Assembly (NCBI GenBank): GCA_003229305.1
Contig: QIDH01000029.1
Span: 1-34,842, forward strand
Source: Acidimicrobiia bacterium
Lineage (GTDB): Bacteria > Actinomycetota > Acidimicrobiia > Spongiisociales > Spongiisociaceae
Length of the DNA: 34,842 bases
Direction of reading: 5' to 3'
In this document: positions 7,888 through 15,141 of the stretch, one piece after another
Position numbering within the stretch: position 1 is the stretch's first letter
Layout of the letters: each line of letters begins with the position of its first letter
The notes under the pieces: generated by a model
The model's input: the letters and a program-made list of their open reading frames with translations, nothing else
Told to the model about the DNA's origin: nothing
Database searches by the model: none
Made by a program: the position numbers and the translations under genes

Positions 7888-8718
7888 TCACACTCTGAGT
7901 TTGCCGTCGGCCGCTTCCAGCCTGCTCTTCCAGGTGGAATCGCCCTCCATGGCTTCGAGGTATCGAGTTCTGGCCCGCTTCCCCGGTCCGGCGGCGTCGG
8001 ATGGCTCCACCTCTTCGTAGAGCGTCGAGAAGAATGAGCGCATCGAAGACAATGCCTCTGATCGGATCTGCGAGACGCGAGCCTCGGTGATGCCGAGGTC
8101 TTCTGCTATGTCTCGCATCAGATCGCCGTCCAAGTAGTACCTCGCTACGACTTCCCTTTGCGGTTCAGGCAGCGACTGGACTGCCTCGGTGAGGGTCCCG
8201 ATCAATTCCTTGCTTTCGAGAGCCGTGTCAGGTCGAGTGGCGGTGCTCGGGTCTACGACACGTTGGCGCAGGCTGTTGTCGTCGTCGTCGTTCTCACGAT
8301 CGAGGTACAGAAGGGTTGAGGAGACCTCGTCCGCTCTTCGTTTGCGCAGATCTTCCAGCGACATGTCGAGGGCCTTGGCGATCAACTCATCATCGGGTTC
8401 GGTTCCTCTGGCGCGCAGATCTTCTTCGGTCATTCGAATGGCCCGCAGGTCCCGACGGACCGATCTGGTGGCCCAGTCCCGGCTCCGGGTTGAGTCGATT
8501 ATTGAGCCGCGGATTCGGATTGCCGCGTATCGAGCGAATGGAATGCCAACCGAGCTGTCGTAACGTTGGGCGGCCTCGACGAGCCCGAGGGCGCCTGCAT
8601 TCCAGAGGTCATTGCGATCAACGTGACGCGGGTAGCGCGACGACAGGCCAGACACAATGTGCTGGATCAGGCCCAGATTCTCAACAACCAAGCGTTCAGA
8701 GACGTCACTCTGCGCCAT
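7888..8718 (-). CDS. fliA: FliA/WhiG-type RNA polymerase sigma factor (sigma-28 family)
   Basis: A 276-residue sigma-70 family factor of the flagellar/sporulation (FliA-WhiG) group. Region 2 is in the first third (DLWNAGALGLVEAAQRYDSS..FARYAAIRIRGSIIDSTR, the core-binding and -10-melting helices). Region 3 follows, and region 4 carries the helix-turn-helix LPEPQREVVARYYLDGDLMRDIAEDLGITEARVSQIRSEAL. It probably directs late flagellar genes. ATG 8718 is chosen because AAGGGGG lies just upstream; an in-frame start nine codons earlier lacks this. It is followed one base later by the HDOD gene. No flgM-like anti-sigma gene is seen in the window. Confidence 0.9.
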   Translation of the reverse strand: MAQSDVSERLVVENLGLIQHIVSGLSSRYPRHVDRNDLWNAGALGLVEAAQRYDSSVGIPFARYAAIRIRGSIIDSTRSRDWATRSVRRDLRAIRMTEEDLRARGTEPDDELIAKALDMSLEDLRKRRADEVSSTLLYLDRENDDDDNSLRQRVVDPSTATRPDTALESKELIGTLTEAVQSLPEPQREVVARYYLDGDLMRDIAEDLGITEARVSQIRSEALSSMRSFFSTLYEEVEPSDAAGPGKRARTRYLEAMEGDSTWKSRLEAADGKLRV

Positions 8719-9183
8719 GATTCCCCCTTGAATTGGAAACGCCACTTTTTGTGACGCAGAGTGGTTATCGACGCCAGTCAGTCAGTTCTTGAACGAGATT
8801 CTGATTTTGAGGCGTGCAAGTAAATGGAAGTGTTGCCAAGGTGCGACTCGGCGGTTGGGAGTAGGGGGCCCCATCATGGCGATCAGTCGTCAGGCGAAGA
8901 GCATTGAATGACAGCCAAGGAGCGGGCCCCAGTTGCCGCTCGCTCCTCGGGATCCGTAGCGAAGGGAGAACTGGTTGCCGGCCGGACCAGATCGAGCGTC
9001 TCGCCGGGCGTGAAAGTCGCGCCGGCAAGTGCGGACCGAAGGACTTCGCAGCATTCCGACAGTATCGGGCCCGTGGCCGCAGCGCGAAACAGTCCGGGCC
9101 GTGGTCAGATCTTGCGATGAGAGGGCCACAATGATGCGCGACTGGTCCTTTAGCGATGCGGTCGAAGTGCCGACTGGAGAGTT
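8719..9183. other. 465-bp gap upstream of fliA and the small unknown gene
   Basis: This spacer between divergent units shows no convincing gene. Short overlapping forward frames occupy 8904-9134, but their translations are low-information. An 18-codon frame 9131-9187 (ATG ATG CGC GAC TGG ... TTA TGA) ends with a TGA that overlaps the ATG of the next gene at 9184, so it could act as a translational leader. The left part must hold the fliA promoter (minus strand), but I cannot point to convincing boxes. Confidence 0.35.
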
Positions 9184-9393
9184 ATGAACCGATCCTCTAC
9201 CTCGGCATCTGACGCGTCCCGGCGGGATCAAGGTCCTTTCGATCTGGCTCTCGCGGGCGCGGCCAGTCTGCTCGAGGTCGTGGGCGGTGGGCGATTGATC
9301 TGTGATCCTCGGGCTTTTCCGATCGTGCTCGCCGATCCCACCAGCCTGTTGACAGTAGGGCTCGACAACGGACATTGGCCGGAGTCGAGCTAA
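9184..9393 (+). CDS. Small unknown protein coupled to the flgN-like gene
   Basis: A 69-residue protein with a polar Ser/Thr/Asp-rich N-terminus (about 1-18) and a hydrophobic, Gly-containing middle (LALAGAASLLEVVGGGRLI). I do not recognise it. The argument for it being real is architectural: its TAA stop (9391-9393) overlaps the ATG of the FlgN-like gene (9393), the 1-nt TAATG arrangement used for translational coupling, and its own start overlaps the stop of an 18-codon upstream frame. It could be a chaperone partner or regulator of junction-protein export. Confidence in function is nil, in existence moderate. Confidence 0.5.
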   Translation: MNRSSTSASDASRRDQGPFDLALAGAASLLEVVGGGRLICDPRAFPIVLADPTSLLTVGLDNGHWPESS

Positions 9394-9797
9394 TGGTGGC
9401 CGATACCGTCGTAGAGGGCGCCGAATTCCAATCGGTCCTGTCTTGGCTTGACCACGAGCAGAGACTGCTCGAGATCCTTGCCTACCGAATCGACGGCCTC
9501 ACCGCAATGTTGGCTACCGGGCAGCACCGCATGGTCTGCCAGTCGGCATCTGAGATCGAAGATGTCAGAGATCAGTTGGCCAATGCGGCCGTTCGCCGTG
9601 ACCTCGTCGTACTCAATCTCACCGGAAATCGACCGGCGCTGATGAATCTGAGCGAACTGTCTGCCGTTGCCACGCCTTCCCAACAGGTGGCCGTCGAAGA
9701 AATCAGACAGAAGCTCGCCTTGGCCGCAGGCGAGGTAGAGGTGGCGCAGGAGCGATGCAGGCTGGCTGCGACGGCCTACCGTCCATCCGCCGCTTGA
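9393..9797 (+). CDS. flgN: FlgN-like flagellar export chaperone (copy 1)
   Basis: A 134-residue mostly helical protein. Its central part (SVLSWLDHEQRLLEILAYRI, then a long amphipathic helix with the 'E.EDVRDQL' pattern) aligns by eye with the second FlgN-like protein encoded at 12894-13388. FlgN chaperones bind FlgK and FlgL, the hook-filament junction proteins, in the cytosol and pilot them to the export gate. The operon for those substrates lies immediately downstream on the opposite strand, with this gene's stop 15 bp from that of csrA. ATG 9393 is preferred because it overlaps the upstream stop. Confidence 0.6.
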   Translation: MVADTVVEGAEFQSVLSWLDHEQRLLEILAYRIDGLTAMLATGQHRMVCQSASEIEDVRDQLANAAVRRDLVVLNLTGNRPALMNLSELSAVATPSQQVAVEEIRQKLALAAGEVEVAQERCRLAATAYRPSAA

Positions 9798-9812
9798 CCA
9801 TGCAAGGGGGGC

Positions 9813-10046
9813 TCAGGTGTTCTCGCCCCTTGCCCGGTCGAGCCCAGCCTGGTGGTCCTTCGAAGTGCCCATTGCCTCTTTGTTCGACTTGCTGACTTCG
9901 CGATAGATCTCTTCGCGATGCACCTGGAGTGAGCGGGGCGCATCGACGCCAAGGCGGATCTGACCACCTCTCACCTCGAGAACGGTGATGATGATGTCGT
10001 TGCCGATCACAACCGATTCCCCCTCGCGCCTCGACAACACCAGCAT
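9813..10046 (-). CDS. csrA: Carbon storage regulator CsrA, translational regulator
   Basis: A 77-residue CsrA. The family core MLVLSRREGESVVIG, then a beta strand ending in GGQIRLGVDAPRSLQVHREEIY, contains the conserved GVDAP turn and the R-x-E-I-Y end of strand 5. As a homodimer it binds GGA-containing hairpins in 5' leaders and represses translation, classically of flagellin. The C-terminal tail (about 25 polar residues) is longer than in E. coli and typical of FliW-linked CsrA. ATG 10046 shares one base with the fliW stop (TGATG), so the antagonist and its target are made together. It is the last gene of the flgK-flgL-fliW unit. Confidence 0.95.
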   Translation of the reverse strand: MLVLSRREGESVVIGNDIIITVLEVRGGQIRLGVDAPRSLQVHREEIYREVSKSNKEAMGTSKDHQAGLDRARGENT

Positions 10047-10456
10047 CAAGCAGCCTCGATCTGGATCGGCGCTCGAGTGTCGTATTGAGAATTGGTCAGG
10101 ACGATCTGCCTGGCCTGGCGGGTGCCTGCGTTGACTACGAACGGTCCCAGCAGGTTGACCGTCAGGCTGTTCTCCGATCCGATGGTCACAGGGCAGAAAA
10201 GGACGGCGTCGTCAGGGTTGACCAGGTCGAGACCGTCTCGATCTGCATCGGTGATCTCTGGCTCGTAGTCGGGGAAGAAGAGCCAAGGACTGCAAACGAT
10301 CATGGCCAGATCCGTATCCTTGGTGCTTTGGAGGAGTTGGAATGCGGAATCCCCGCTGGAAAAATCGACCAGCACGAACTCGTGATGATCCGGGAATCCA
10401 GGGATTCCTTCCTCAAAGAGGATCGTGTTGTCGCTGCTCAGGCCGCTGGTTGTCAC
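10046..10456 (-). CDS. fliW: Flagellar assembly factor FliW (CsrA antagonist)
   Basis: A 136-residue FliW. Recognisable elements are ILFEEGIPGFPDHHEFVLVD at the N-terminus, MIVCSPWLFFPDYEP in the middle and NLLGPFVVNAGTRQARQIVL near the end, followed by the usual 'YDTRAPI' tail. FliW binds free flagellin or, when flagellin is low, CsrA, which it inhibits allosterically; this partner switch ties flagellin synthesis to secretion. GTG 10456 has AGGAG six bases upstream and gives the family's normal length. A longer in-frame reading overlaps flgL and is rejected. It overlaps csrA by one base. Confidence 0.95.
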   Translation of the reverse strand: MTTSGLSSDNTILFEEGIPGFPDHHEFVLVDFSSGDSAFQLLQSTKDTDLAMIVCSPWLFFPDYEPEITDADRDGLDLVNPDDAVLFCPVTIGSENSLTVNLLGPFVVNAGTRQARQIVLTNSQYDTRAPIQIEAA

Positions 10457-10490
10457 GTCGTCTCCTGCGTGTCGTGAGGGTAGCCCGGGA

Positions 10491-11381
10491 TCAGCCGAGG
10501 AAGTCAACCAATGATGGCTGGAGGGCCCTAGAGGTCGCCGCCAGGGCAGCCTGGTAAGCAGTTTCCTGGAGCTGGAACTCCATTGCCGCCTCGGCAAGGT
10601 CCACACTCTCGACGTTGGAGAGTTGGATCTCGAGCAGGTTGAGATCTTCGAACTGATCTGCGAGGGCCACTTCGACCCTTCGGCCGGCTGCACCGAGTCG
10701 TCCGAGGCCGGCCAGCACCGTGCCGAGCTGAGTTTCCATCTCGGTGAGCCCCGCCTGGATGCCTGCGTTGTTGTCAGACTGGATATCGGCAATCAGGTTG
10801 TCCAGAGCGGTGAACACGTCCGTGCCGCCGCTGAAACCAAACACGTCGCCCGCCAGGACGTTGATCTGCACCTGGGTCGATTCTGACAATCTCCGCATGG
10901 TCACGCCGTTGTCGCCCGTGTATGTCCAAACCCCCGCAATGTTCGTGACCGCGACTCCAGCGATGTTGCCGCCGAAAACGCGACGGCCTTCGCTTTCAGA
11001 ATTGGCCAGGCCGAGGATCTCGTCCCTGAGCTGGGTGAGTTCGGCGGCGATAGCGTCCCGATCAGTCTGGCCATTCGGGTTCGCACCGACAATGGCGAGT
11101 TCCCTCGCTCGCTGAAGAGCGTTGGTGACACCCTGAAGCTTCGAGTCTGCCAGGCTGATCCACCGGTCGGCATCCTCGGCGTGGAGCTGGTCTTGCTGAC
11201 GGCCTGCGATGGCCGATCTGGTCCGCAACGCACGAGCCATGCCCGCCACATCGTCACTTGGGCGAAGCATCCGTTTTCCGGTAGCGAGGCGACCTTGAGC
11301 CTGTTGGAACTCTTCCAACCGGCGCCGCAGGTTGAGCATCGACCGTGACGTGAGCATGTTCTGCGTGATTCGAGTGGTCAT
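10491..11381 (-). CDS. flgL: Flagellar hook-associated protein 3 (FlgL)
   Basis: A 296-residue axial protein that forms the second hook-filament junction ring, between FlgK and flagellin. The N-terminal coiled-coil region reads TTRITQNMLTSRSMLNLRRR...GRLATGKRMLRPSDD, the signature shared with flagellin and FlgL. The C-terminal helix ends FQLQETAYQAALAATSRAL, needed for D0/D1 packing. There is no signal peptide; it is exported by the flagellar type III system with a FlgN chaperone. Its ATG shares four bases with the flgK stop (ATGA), so translation is coupled. Confidence 0.93.
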   Translation of the reverse strand: MTTRITQNMLTSRSMLNLRRRLEEFQQAQGRLATGKRMLRPSDDVAGMARALRTRSAIAGRQQDQLHAEDADRWISLADSKLQGVTNALQRARELAIVGANPNGQTDRDAIAAELTQLRDEILGLANSESEGRRVFGGNIAGVAVTNIAGVWTYTGDNGVTMRRLSESTQVQINVLAGDVFGFSGGTDVFTALDNLIADIQSDNNAGIQAGLTEMETQLGTVLAGLGRLGAAGRRVEVALADQFEDLNLLEIQLSNVESVDLAEAAMEFQLQETAYQAALAATSRALQPSLVDFLG

Positions 11382-12736
11382 CGACCCACCAGGCCTGTCC
11401 GGTTGATGAGTACGTCCAGCGCCTGGTCGATGGCTGTGATTACGCGGCTGGCTGCCTCGAACATCCTTTGGTACTCCATCAAAGAGAGCATCTCCTCGTC
11501 CAACGAAACTCCGTTTCGACTCTCTCGGTCGTCCAGGGCGGCCGTCTGAAGCCGGTCGGCGTTCTCGGCACTGGCCCTGATCGACCCCGATTGCTGTGCG
11601 ATGCTCGTCACGATTGCTCTGAAAGCGCTGTCGAGCGACTCCATTCCACCTGACGCCGAAAGAGAGGTGCGAAGGGCGGCAAGGGCGTTGGCGTTGGCCG
11701 GGTCATTCACGGGGAAGGGAACTCCGTTCGAGCCGGCCGTGGCTAAGTCGTCAGGATCAGTGATGACGACCGACAGTGTTCGGGCCGGATCTGTCGGGTC
11801 GTACGTCAGTAGATCGCCGCCTGGCCCGCTCTGCGAGAAACCGCCTGCGTGAGTCGCGTTGAGGGCGGTTGTCAAATCGATGGCCATGTCGTCGATGGAG
11901 GTTCTGAACCCTGCGACATCGGTGAGCATGAATTGCTGAAGACCCTTGGCTTCGCCGCCCGGATCGAGTGCGATACCCCCTTGGGAAGTGATGGTGCCTG
12001 TAGTCGCGTCGTAGCTGAGCGGGAGCGCCGTGGTGTCGGCGACGAGGGAAATTCCATTGAGGGTCACCCGCACCCCACCGTTGTCAGACTGGATGACATT
12101 GGTTCCCAACATCGAAGACAATTCGTCCAGCAATCGATCCCGCTGATCCATCAGGTCGCTCGGCTGGCCGGCGTTGGCAACGATCGACTCGTTGAGGGCG
12201 GCGACGTCCGCCAGGATGTCGTTGGCTGTGGACACCAGACTCAAGAGTGTGTCGTTGGCGATGTCTTCGAGTTCGTTGAAACGGTTTGCCAAGTCGCGAA
12301 ACTTGGTCGCGGTCCCTTCCAGGGTTCCGATTACGGCAGAGCGAGCGGCTGGATCGTTTGGCGCAAGTGACAATGCGTCGAAAGAGTTCCAGAGGGCCGA
12401 AAGCTCCGCACTCACTCCGCCCTCTGGCTCGTCGAGAGCAACCTCGGTAAAACCGAGCAGTTCGGCCCTGACCTCGAGGGCGGCGAGTGTCGAAGAGCCA
12501 TTTCGCACTCTCACGTCAGCCATCTGGTCGCGAACCCTGCCGATGTCCGCGACGGTCACCCCTGTGCCCACCAGCCCTCCCGGCTCTGGTCTCGAGAATG
12601 ATGATCGAAGCGCCACCCGCTGTCTCGTGTATCCGGGCGTCTGGGCGTTCGCGACGTTGTTGGATGTTGTCTGCAGCCCGAGTTGGGCGGCGCGCACCGC
12701 GCTGAGAGCCACATGGAGGGCTGAGAAGTCACCCAT
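11378..12736 (-). CDS. flgK: Flagellar hook-associated protein 1 (FlgK)
   Basis: A 452-residue junction protein placed directly on the hook. The N-terminus has the axial-protein motif LQTTSNNVANAQTPGYTRQR (about 19-38). The C-terminus has the FlgK signature SLDEEMLSLMEYQRMFEAAS followed by a helix ending near VLINRTG. The central variable domain is shorter than in E. coli FlgK (547 residues). ATG 12736 is chosen over an in-frame TTG three codons earlier; neither has a strong ribosome binding site. It lies 157 bp downstream of the second FlgN-like gene, in the classical flgN-flgK-flgL order. Confidence 0.93.
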   Translation of the reverse strand: MGDFSALHVALSAVRAAQLGLQTTSNNVANAQTPGYTRQRVALRSSFSRPEPGGLVGTGVTVADIGRVRDQMADVRVRNGSSTLAALEVRAELLGFTEVALDEPEGGVSAELSALWNSFDALSLAPNDPAARSAVIGTLEGTATKFRDLANRFNELEDIANDTLLSLVSTANDILADVAALNESIVANAGQPSDLMDQRDRLLDELSSMLGTNVIQSDNGGVRVTLNGISLVADTTALPLSYDATTGTITSQGGIALDPGGEAKGLQQFMLTDVAGFRTSIDDMAIDLTTALNATHAGGFSQSGPGGDLLTYDPTDPARTLSVVITDPDDLATAGSNGVPFPVNDPANANALAALRTSLSASGGMESLDSAFRAIVTSIAQQSGSIRASAENADRLQTAALDDRESRNGVSLDEEMLSLMEYQRMFEAASRVITAIDQALDVLINRTGLVGR

Positions 12737-12893
12737 GGCGGCCAAGCAACACGACGCGTTGCCCCTCGAACGGGTTTGAGGCGAAAATGGCTGCCGCTAG
12801 CCCAACGGGGTGGGTCCCTATATGCACGATCTCTGCCTGTGCGGCGAGCGAAACCGTGCCGTATTTGGAGATGTGGGTGGTGCTTCCTTGCAC

Positions 12894-13388
12894 TCAGATC
12901 ACCTCGTCGAGTTGGACCGGGCCCGGAATACCGTTGGTCTGGGCGCCATCCCCGTCGTATATGACACCCGTCGGCATTCCTGCCAGTTGTTTAAGCAACT
13001 GGGTCGTCGGTCCAAGGGACAGATCCGCCAGTCGGCGGTTCTCAGAGGAGATCTGCTCGATCTGATGGGCGAGTCTGATGTAGTCGGATTGCAGCTCCAT
13101 GAGCATGAACCGTTCAGCAGTCGGCGCTCGGTCAGCCAGAACGGACAGCGTGAGGCGGAGGAGGGATGTGTTGCTCCTCGTCGCCATCTCGCCCATCAGT
13201 TCTGCCCGCCTGAAGGCCACGCTGCGGAGGCGATCGACGGCGTCCTCCACCTCGACCAGCGACTGCATGACGTAGCGCTGATCGTTCGTGGCGAGGACGA
13301 GCTTGGCCGAGACGAGCCGGTACAGCACGTATTCGAGCAAGTTGCGTTCCACTGAAAGGACCTTGATCAGGTTTCTCACATCGGTCAC
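12894..13388 (-). CDS. flgN: FlgN-like flagellar export chaperone (copy 2)
   Basis: A 164-residue helical protein upstream of flgK, in the position of flgN in Firmicutes and other actinobacteria. The segment KVLSVERNLLEYVLYRLVSA..EVEDAVDRLRS aligns with the gene at 9393-9797 in its Leu/Glu/Tyr-Arg pattern. A 'P-T-A-E-R' loop and a second long helix follow, and a C-terminal tail ends with TGVIYDGDG. Expected role: cytosolic chaperone for FlgK and FlgL. GTG 13388 is chosen because GAGGG lies five bases upstream; the longest reading starts at GTG 13439 and would add 17 residues. Confidence 0.75.
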   Translation of the reverse strand: MTDVRNLIKVLSVERNLLEYVLYRLVSAKLVLATNDQRYVMQSLVEVEDAVDRLRSVAFRRAELMGEMATRSNTSLLRLTLSVLADRAPTAERFMLMELQSDYIRLAHQIEQISSENRRLADLSLGPTTQLLKQLAGMPTGVIYDGDGAQTNGIPGPVQLDEVI

Positions 13389-13550
13389 CGGGACCCTCAG
13401 TCCGTTCACAAAGGGCCAGTCGGCCAGGTCCGACCGCACGTAAGAGACTCAGAGGATGCGTCACCGTTTTGCTAATACCGAGGCCCGGCCGGTCGACTGG
13501 TACCGCGAAGGGTCCCGCACTGTCGGGAGAGTCGATGTGTCGAGGTTGGT

Positions 13551-14072
13551 ATGAAATTGGACACAGCTGGCGAAACACATGAGCGGCTCATCGCAGCTCA
13601 TCGCCAAATTGCAGAATTAGAAGAAGAGGTTCGTTCACTGCGACTTACGCTGGACGTGAGTAGCTCACTGGACGTGCGGACCGGGCTCGGGAATCGCAAC
13701 GCGATCCTCGACTCGATAGAGGACAGGAGCAGGTGGCTCGAAAGGAACGATGAGCCGTTCGGTGTCGTCGTCGTGATGTTCGATCATCACGTGGATGGTG
13801 CCCACATCGCTGCGATGATGCAGGCTGGCCTCAGAGGCGTAGACAGCGTTGCCTCCTGGGGAGAATGGGTAATAGGCGCCGTGTTGCCGAGCTTGACCAT
13901 CGACTCGATCGACGTTGTGGATCAGCGGATCCGCGAGGCATTGGAAGCCTCGGGCGTGGAGCCGGTGCGGGTCGCATACGGATTTCCTGGTGACTATCCC
14001 AGCGAGATGTTGCTTCGAGCCCTTGAGCTCGGATCAAAAGAAGTCCCAGCCGCCACAATCATCGAACGCTAA
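13551..14072 (+). CDS. Degenerate GGDEF-domain protein
   Basis: A 173-residue soluble protein. A coiled coil (AAHRQIAELEEEVRSLRLTL, about 15-34) is followed by a GGDEF fold: DVRTGLGNRNAILDSIED matches the 'D.LTGL.NR' start, and VVVVMFDHHVD matches the metal/GTP strand. The active loop reads SWGEW (residues 102-106) where RxGGDEF would be, so cyclic di-GMP synthesis is not expected. Such domains often bind GTP or act by protein contact. GAGG lies five bases before the ATG. It is transcribed divergently from the flgN-flgK operon, about 160 bp from the chaperone start, and is followed on the same strand by the flbD region. Confidence 0.75.
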   Translation: MKLDTAGETHERLIAAHRQIAELEEEVRSLRLTLDVSSSLDVRTGLGNRNAILDSIEDRSRWLERNDEPFGVVVVMFDHHVDGAHIAAMMQAGLRGVDSVASWGEWVIGAVLPSLTIDSIDVVDQRIREALEASGVEPVRVAYGFPGDYPSEMLLRALELGSKEVPAATIIER

Positions 14073-14077
14073 CGCCG

Positions 14078-14197
14078 CCGGTTTCGGCCTGGCGGCCGTA
14101 AGCCCGCCGGTTTGCCGTTCGTTTCGCTCTCTAACAGAGTTGCTGCGCAACTCTCGGGCGTGCCGTTCGTTTCGCTCTCTAACAGAGTTGCTGCGCA
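14078..14197. repeat. Palindromic repeat cluster with a 37-bp direct repeat
   Basis: A unit beginning TGCCGTTCGTTTCGCTCTCT occurs at 14113-14149 and again, identical over 37 bp, at 14161-14197 (48-bp period). The first copy continues into a perfect 8-bp stem, AGAGTTGC-TGC-GCAACTCT (14136-14154). The second copy lacks the right arm. A shorter hairpin CGGCC-TGGC-GGCCG (14085-14098) precedes them. The pattern resembles intergenic REP-like palindromes. Confidence 0.75.
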
Positions 14198-14220
14198 TGG
14201 ATGAGGCAGGAGAGGGTTCA

Positions 14221-14466
14221 CAAACATCTGTCCCCCCGGAAGGCGAGGTACGAGCCGTTTGCTTGGGGACGAGGCGCGCCGCGCCGGAGGGGGGCGGCTG
14301 ATTCCCATACGTATCTGTCTGGTGGGTTCGACTCGGGGCGGGTTCTCATGGTGGGAACCGCCCCCTCCGCCAGCACCGGCTGACGCCGTTGCTGCCACCT
14401 CCCCCAACCACCTCGTCCTCTCGGCGCCTCGACTTCGTCGAGGTGGGGAGGAGATGTTGTAGCAAG
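14221..14466. repeat. Dispersed intergenic element, copy A
   Basis: Starts with CAAACATCTGTCCCCCCGGA and ends near GGTGGGGAGGAGATGTTGT. The same succession of blocks appears in the same orientation at 34576-34828: the 'CATCTGTCCCCCGGA' start, a 'GCTTGGGGACGAGGC' block, 'GGCCCCCTCCG', 'GCCACCTCCCCCA' and 'GGGGAGGAGATG'. Internal sequence differs, so the copies are old. It contains a CCTCGAC-TTC-GTCGAGG hairpin (about 14427-14443). No protein is encoded. Confidence 0.6.
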
Positions 14467-14530
14467 CACCTCTCAATGTTGGAGTTGCGCGCCTGTCTGC
14501 CGCACCACAATCGTTCTGTGGCTGTAGCTG

Positions 14531-14591
14531 CCGGTTTTGGCCCTGGCGGGCCAAAGCCCTAACAGAGTTGCTTCGCAACTCTCGGGTTAGG
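14531..14591. repeat. Paired hairpin module related to 14078-14197
   Basis: Two hairpins in tandem: TTTGGCCC-TGGC-GGGCCAAA (14536-14555) and AGAGTTGC-TTC-GCAACTCT (14564-14582). The second is enclosed by CCTAAC (14558-14563) and GTTAGG (14586-14591). Both are variants of the hairpins at 14085-14154, with base changes that keep the pairing and the TGGC loop. It could also act as a terminator of the GGDEF transcript, though there is no T-tract. Confidence 0.65.
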
Positions 14592-14665
14592 CACCTGACT
14601 AGGGAGTAGCTGCTTGGGTTTGGAGGTGAACGGCCGACTGGTTCGGTGAAACCAGGGGGGTTCTC

Positions 14666-14929
14666 ATGATTCTCGTGCATCGACTGCGCGGTGAGCCGAT
14701 GTTCATCAATGCAGATCTGATCGCCTCGATCGAAGCCACTCCTGACACTGTTGTCACGATGGTCGACAACCGTCGTCTCGTGGTCCAGGAGGTGCCGGAA
14801 GTGCTTGTCGCTCGGGTACAGGAGTTTCGTGCTGCGCTGCTGGTGGCTGCCTCCAAATATCGCTCCGGCGAGCGAGGCCACCTCTTTTTGATCAATGGAG
14901 AAGATTCAGACCTTGAAGAGGCGGACTAG
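14666..14929 (+). CDS. flbD: Flagellar protein FlbD
   Basis: An 87-residue FlbD-family protein (short, about 60-residue core in most species). The core starts MILVHRLRGEPMFINADLIA and continues with the SIEATPDTVVTMVDNRRLVV strand pair and a helix. The last 25 residues are a charged tail. FlbD is conserved among Gram-positive flagellar clusters, usually between flgE and motA; its function is not established and it is distinct from the Caulobacter NtrC-like FlbD. AGGGGGG stands seven bases before the ATG. Here it is on the strand opposite to the main cluster, about 10 kb from flgE. Its end lies nine bases from the end of the convergent 67-residue gene. Confidence 0.85.
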   Translation: MILVHRLRGEPMFINADLIASIEATPDTVVTMVDNRRLVVQEVPEVLVARVQEFRAALLVAASKYRSGERGHLFLINGEDSDLEEAD

Positions 14930-14937
14930 TCCGCCAA

Positions 14938-15141
14938 CTACCTGCCGGCACCCGCCGGGAGTTCTTCGAGAAACCTGAGATAACCGATCATCCGCCTCGC
15001 TGCGATGACGGCTCCGAACGTGATTGCGGCGCGAATGCCTGCATCTTTGGGACTCAGATTGCCGGTCGCCATATTGAGGGCGAGCGGAAAAAGGACAAGC
15101 ACGCCGACGATGGCGGCTGTCCTCCTGAGCAGGTTGATCAT
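14938..15141 (-). CDS. Small membrane-anchored protein at the end of the flhA operon
   Basis: A 67-residue protein with one hydrophobic helix (IVGVLVLFPLALNMATGNL) and a second moderately hydrophobic segment (AAITFGAVIAARRMIGYL), with basic flanks. Family unrecognised. It is tightly coupled: its ATG overlaps the stop of the preceding gene by four bases (ATGA). Position at the tail of flhB-flhA suggests a flagellar or membrane-assembly role, but this is guilt by association only. Confidence 0.6.
   Translation of the reverse strand: MINLLRRTAAIVGVLVLFPLALNMATGNLSPKDAGIRAAITFGAVIAARRMIGYLRFLEELPAGAGR

Larger units (their letters stand above)
14073..14665. other. 593-bp repeat-rich gap before flbD
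   Basis: No gene is supported between the degenerate GGDEF gene and flbD. The gap is made of three layers described separately: two direct copies of a 37-bp unit with palindromes (14078-14197), a roughly 250-bp element also found at the right end of the window (14221-14466), and a paired hairpin module (14531-14591). The final bases hold the flbD ribosome binding site (AGGGGGG). Frames here translate to Arg/Pro-rich nonsense. Confidence 0.6.

Noticed and set aside
8890-9375. Reverse frame of 161 residues across the flgN-like leader
   Set aside because: No motifs and no start signal. It would overlap the forward coupled frames that have better support.
10457-10792. N-terminal extension of FliW
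   Set aside because: It overlaps flgL and is Ser/Arg/Pro-rich; GTG 10456 has a strong ribosome binding site and gives the family length.
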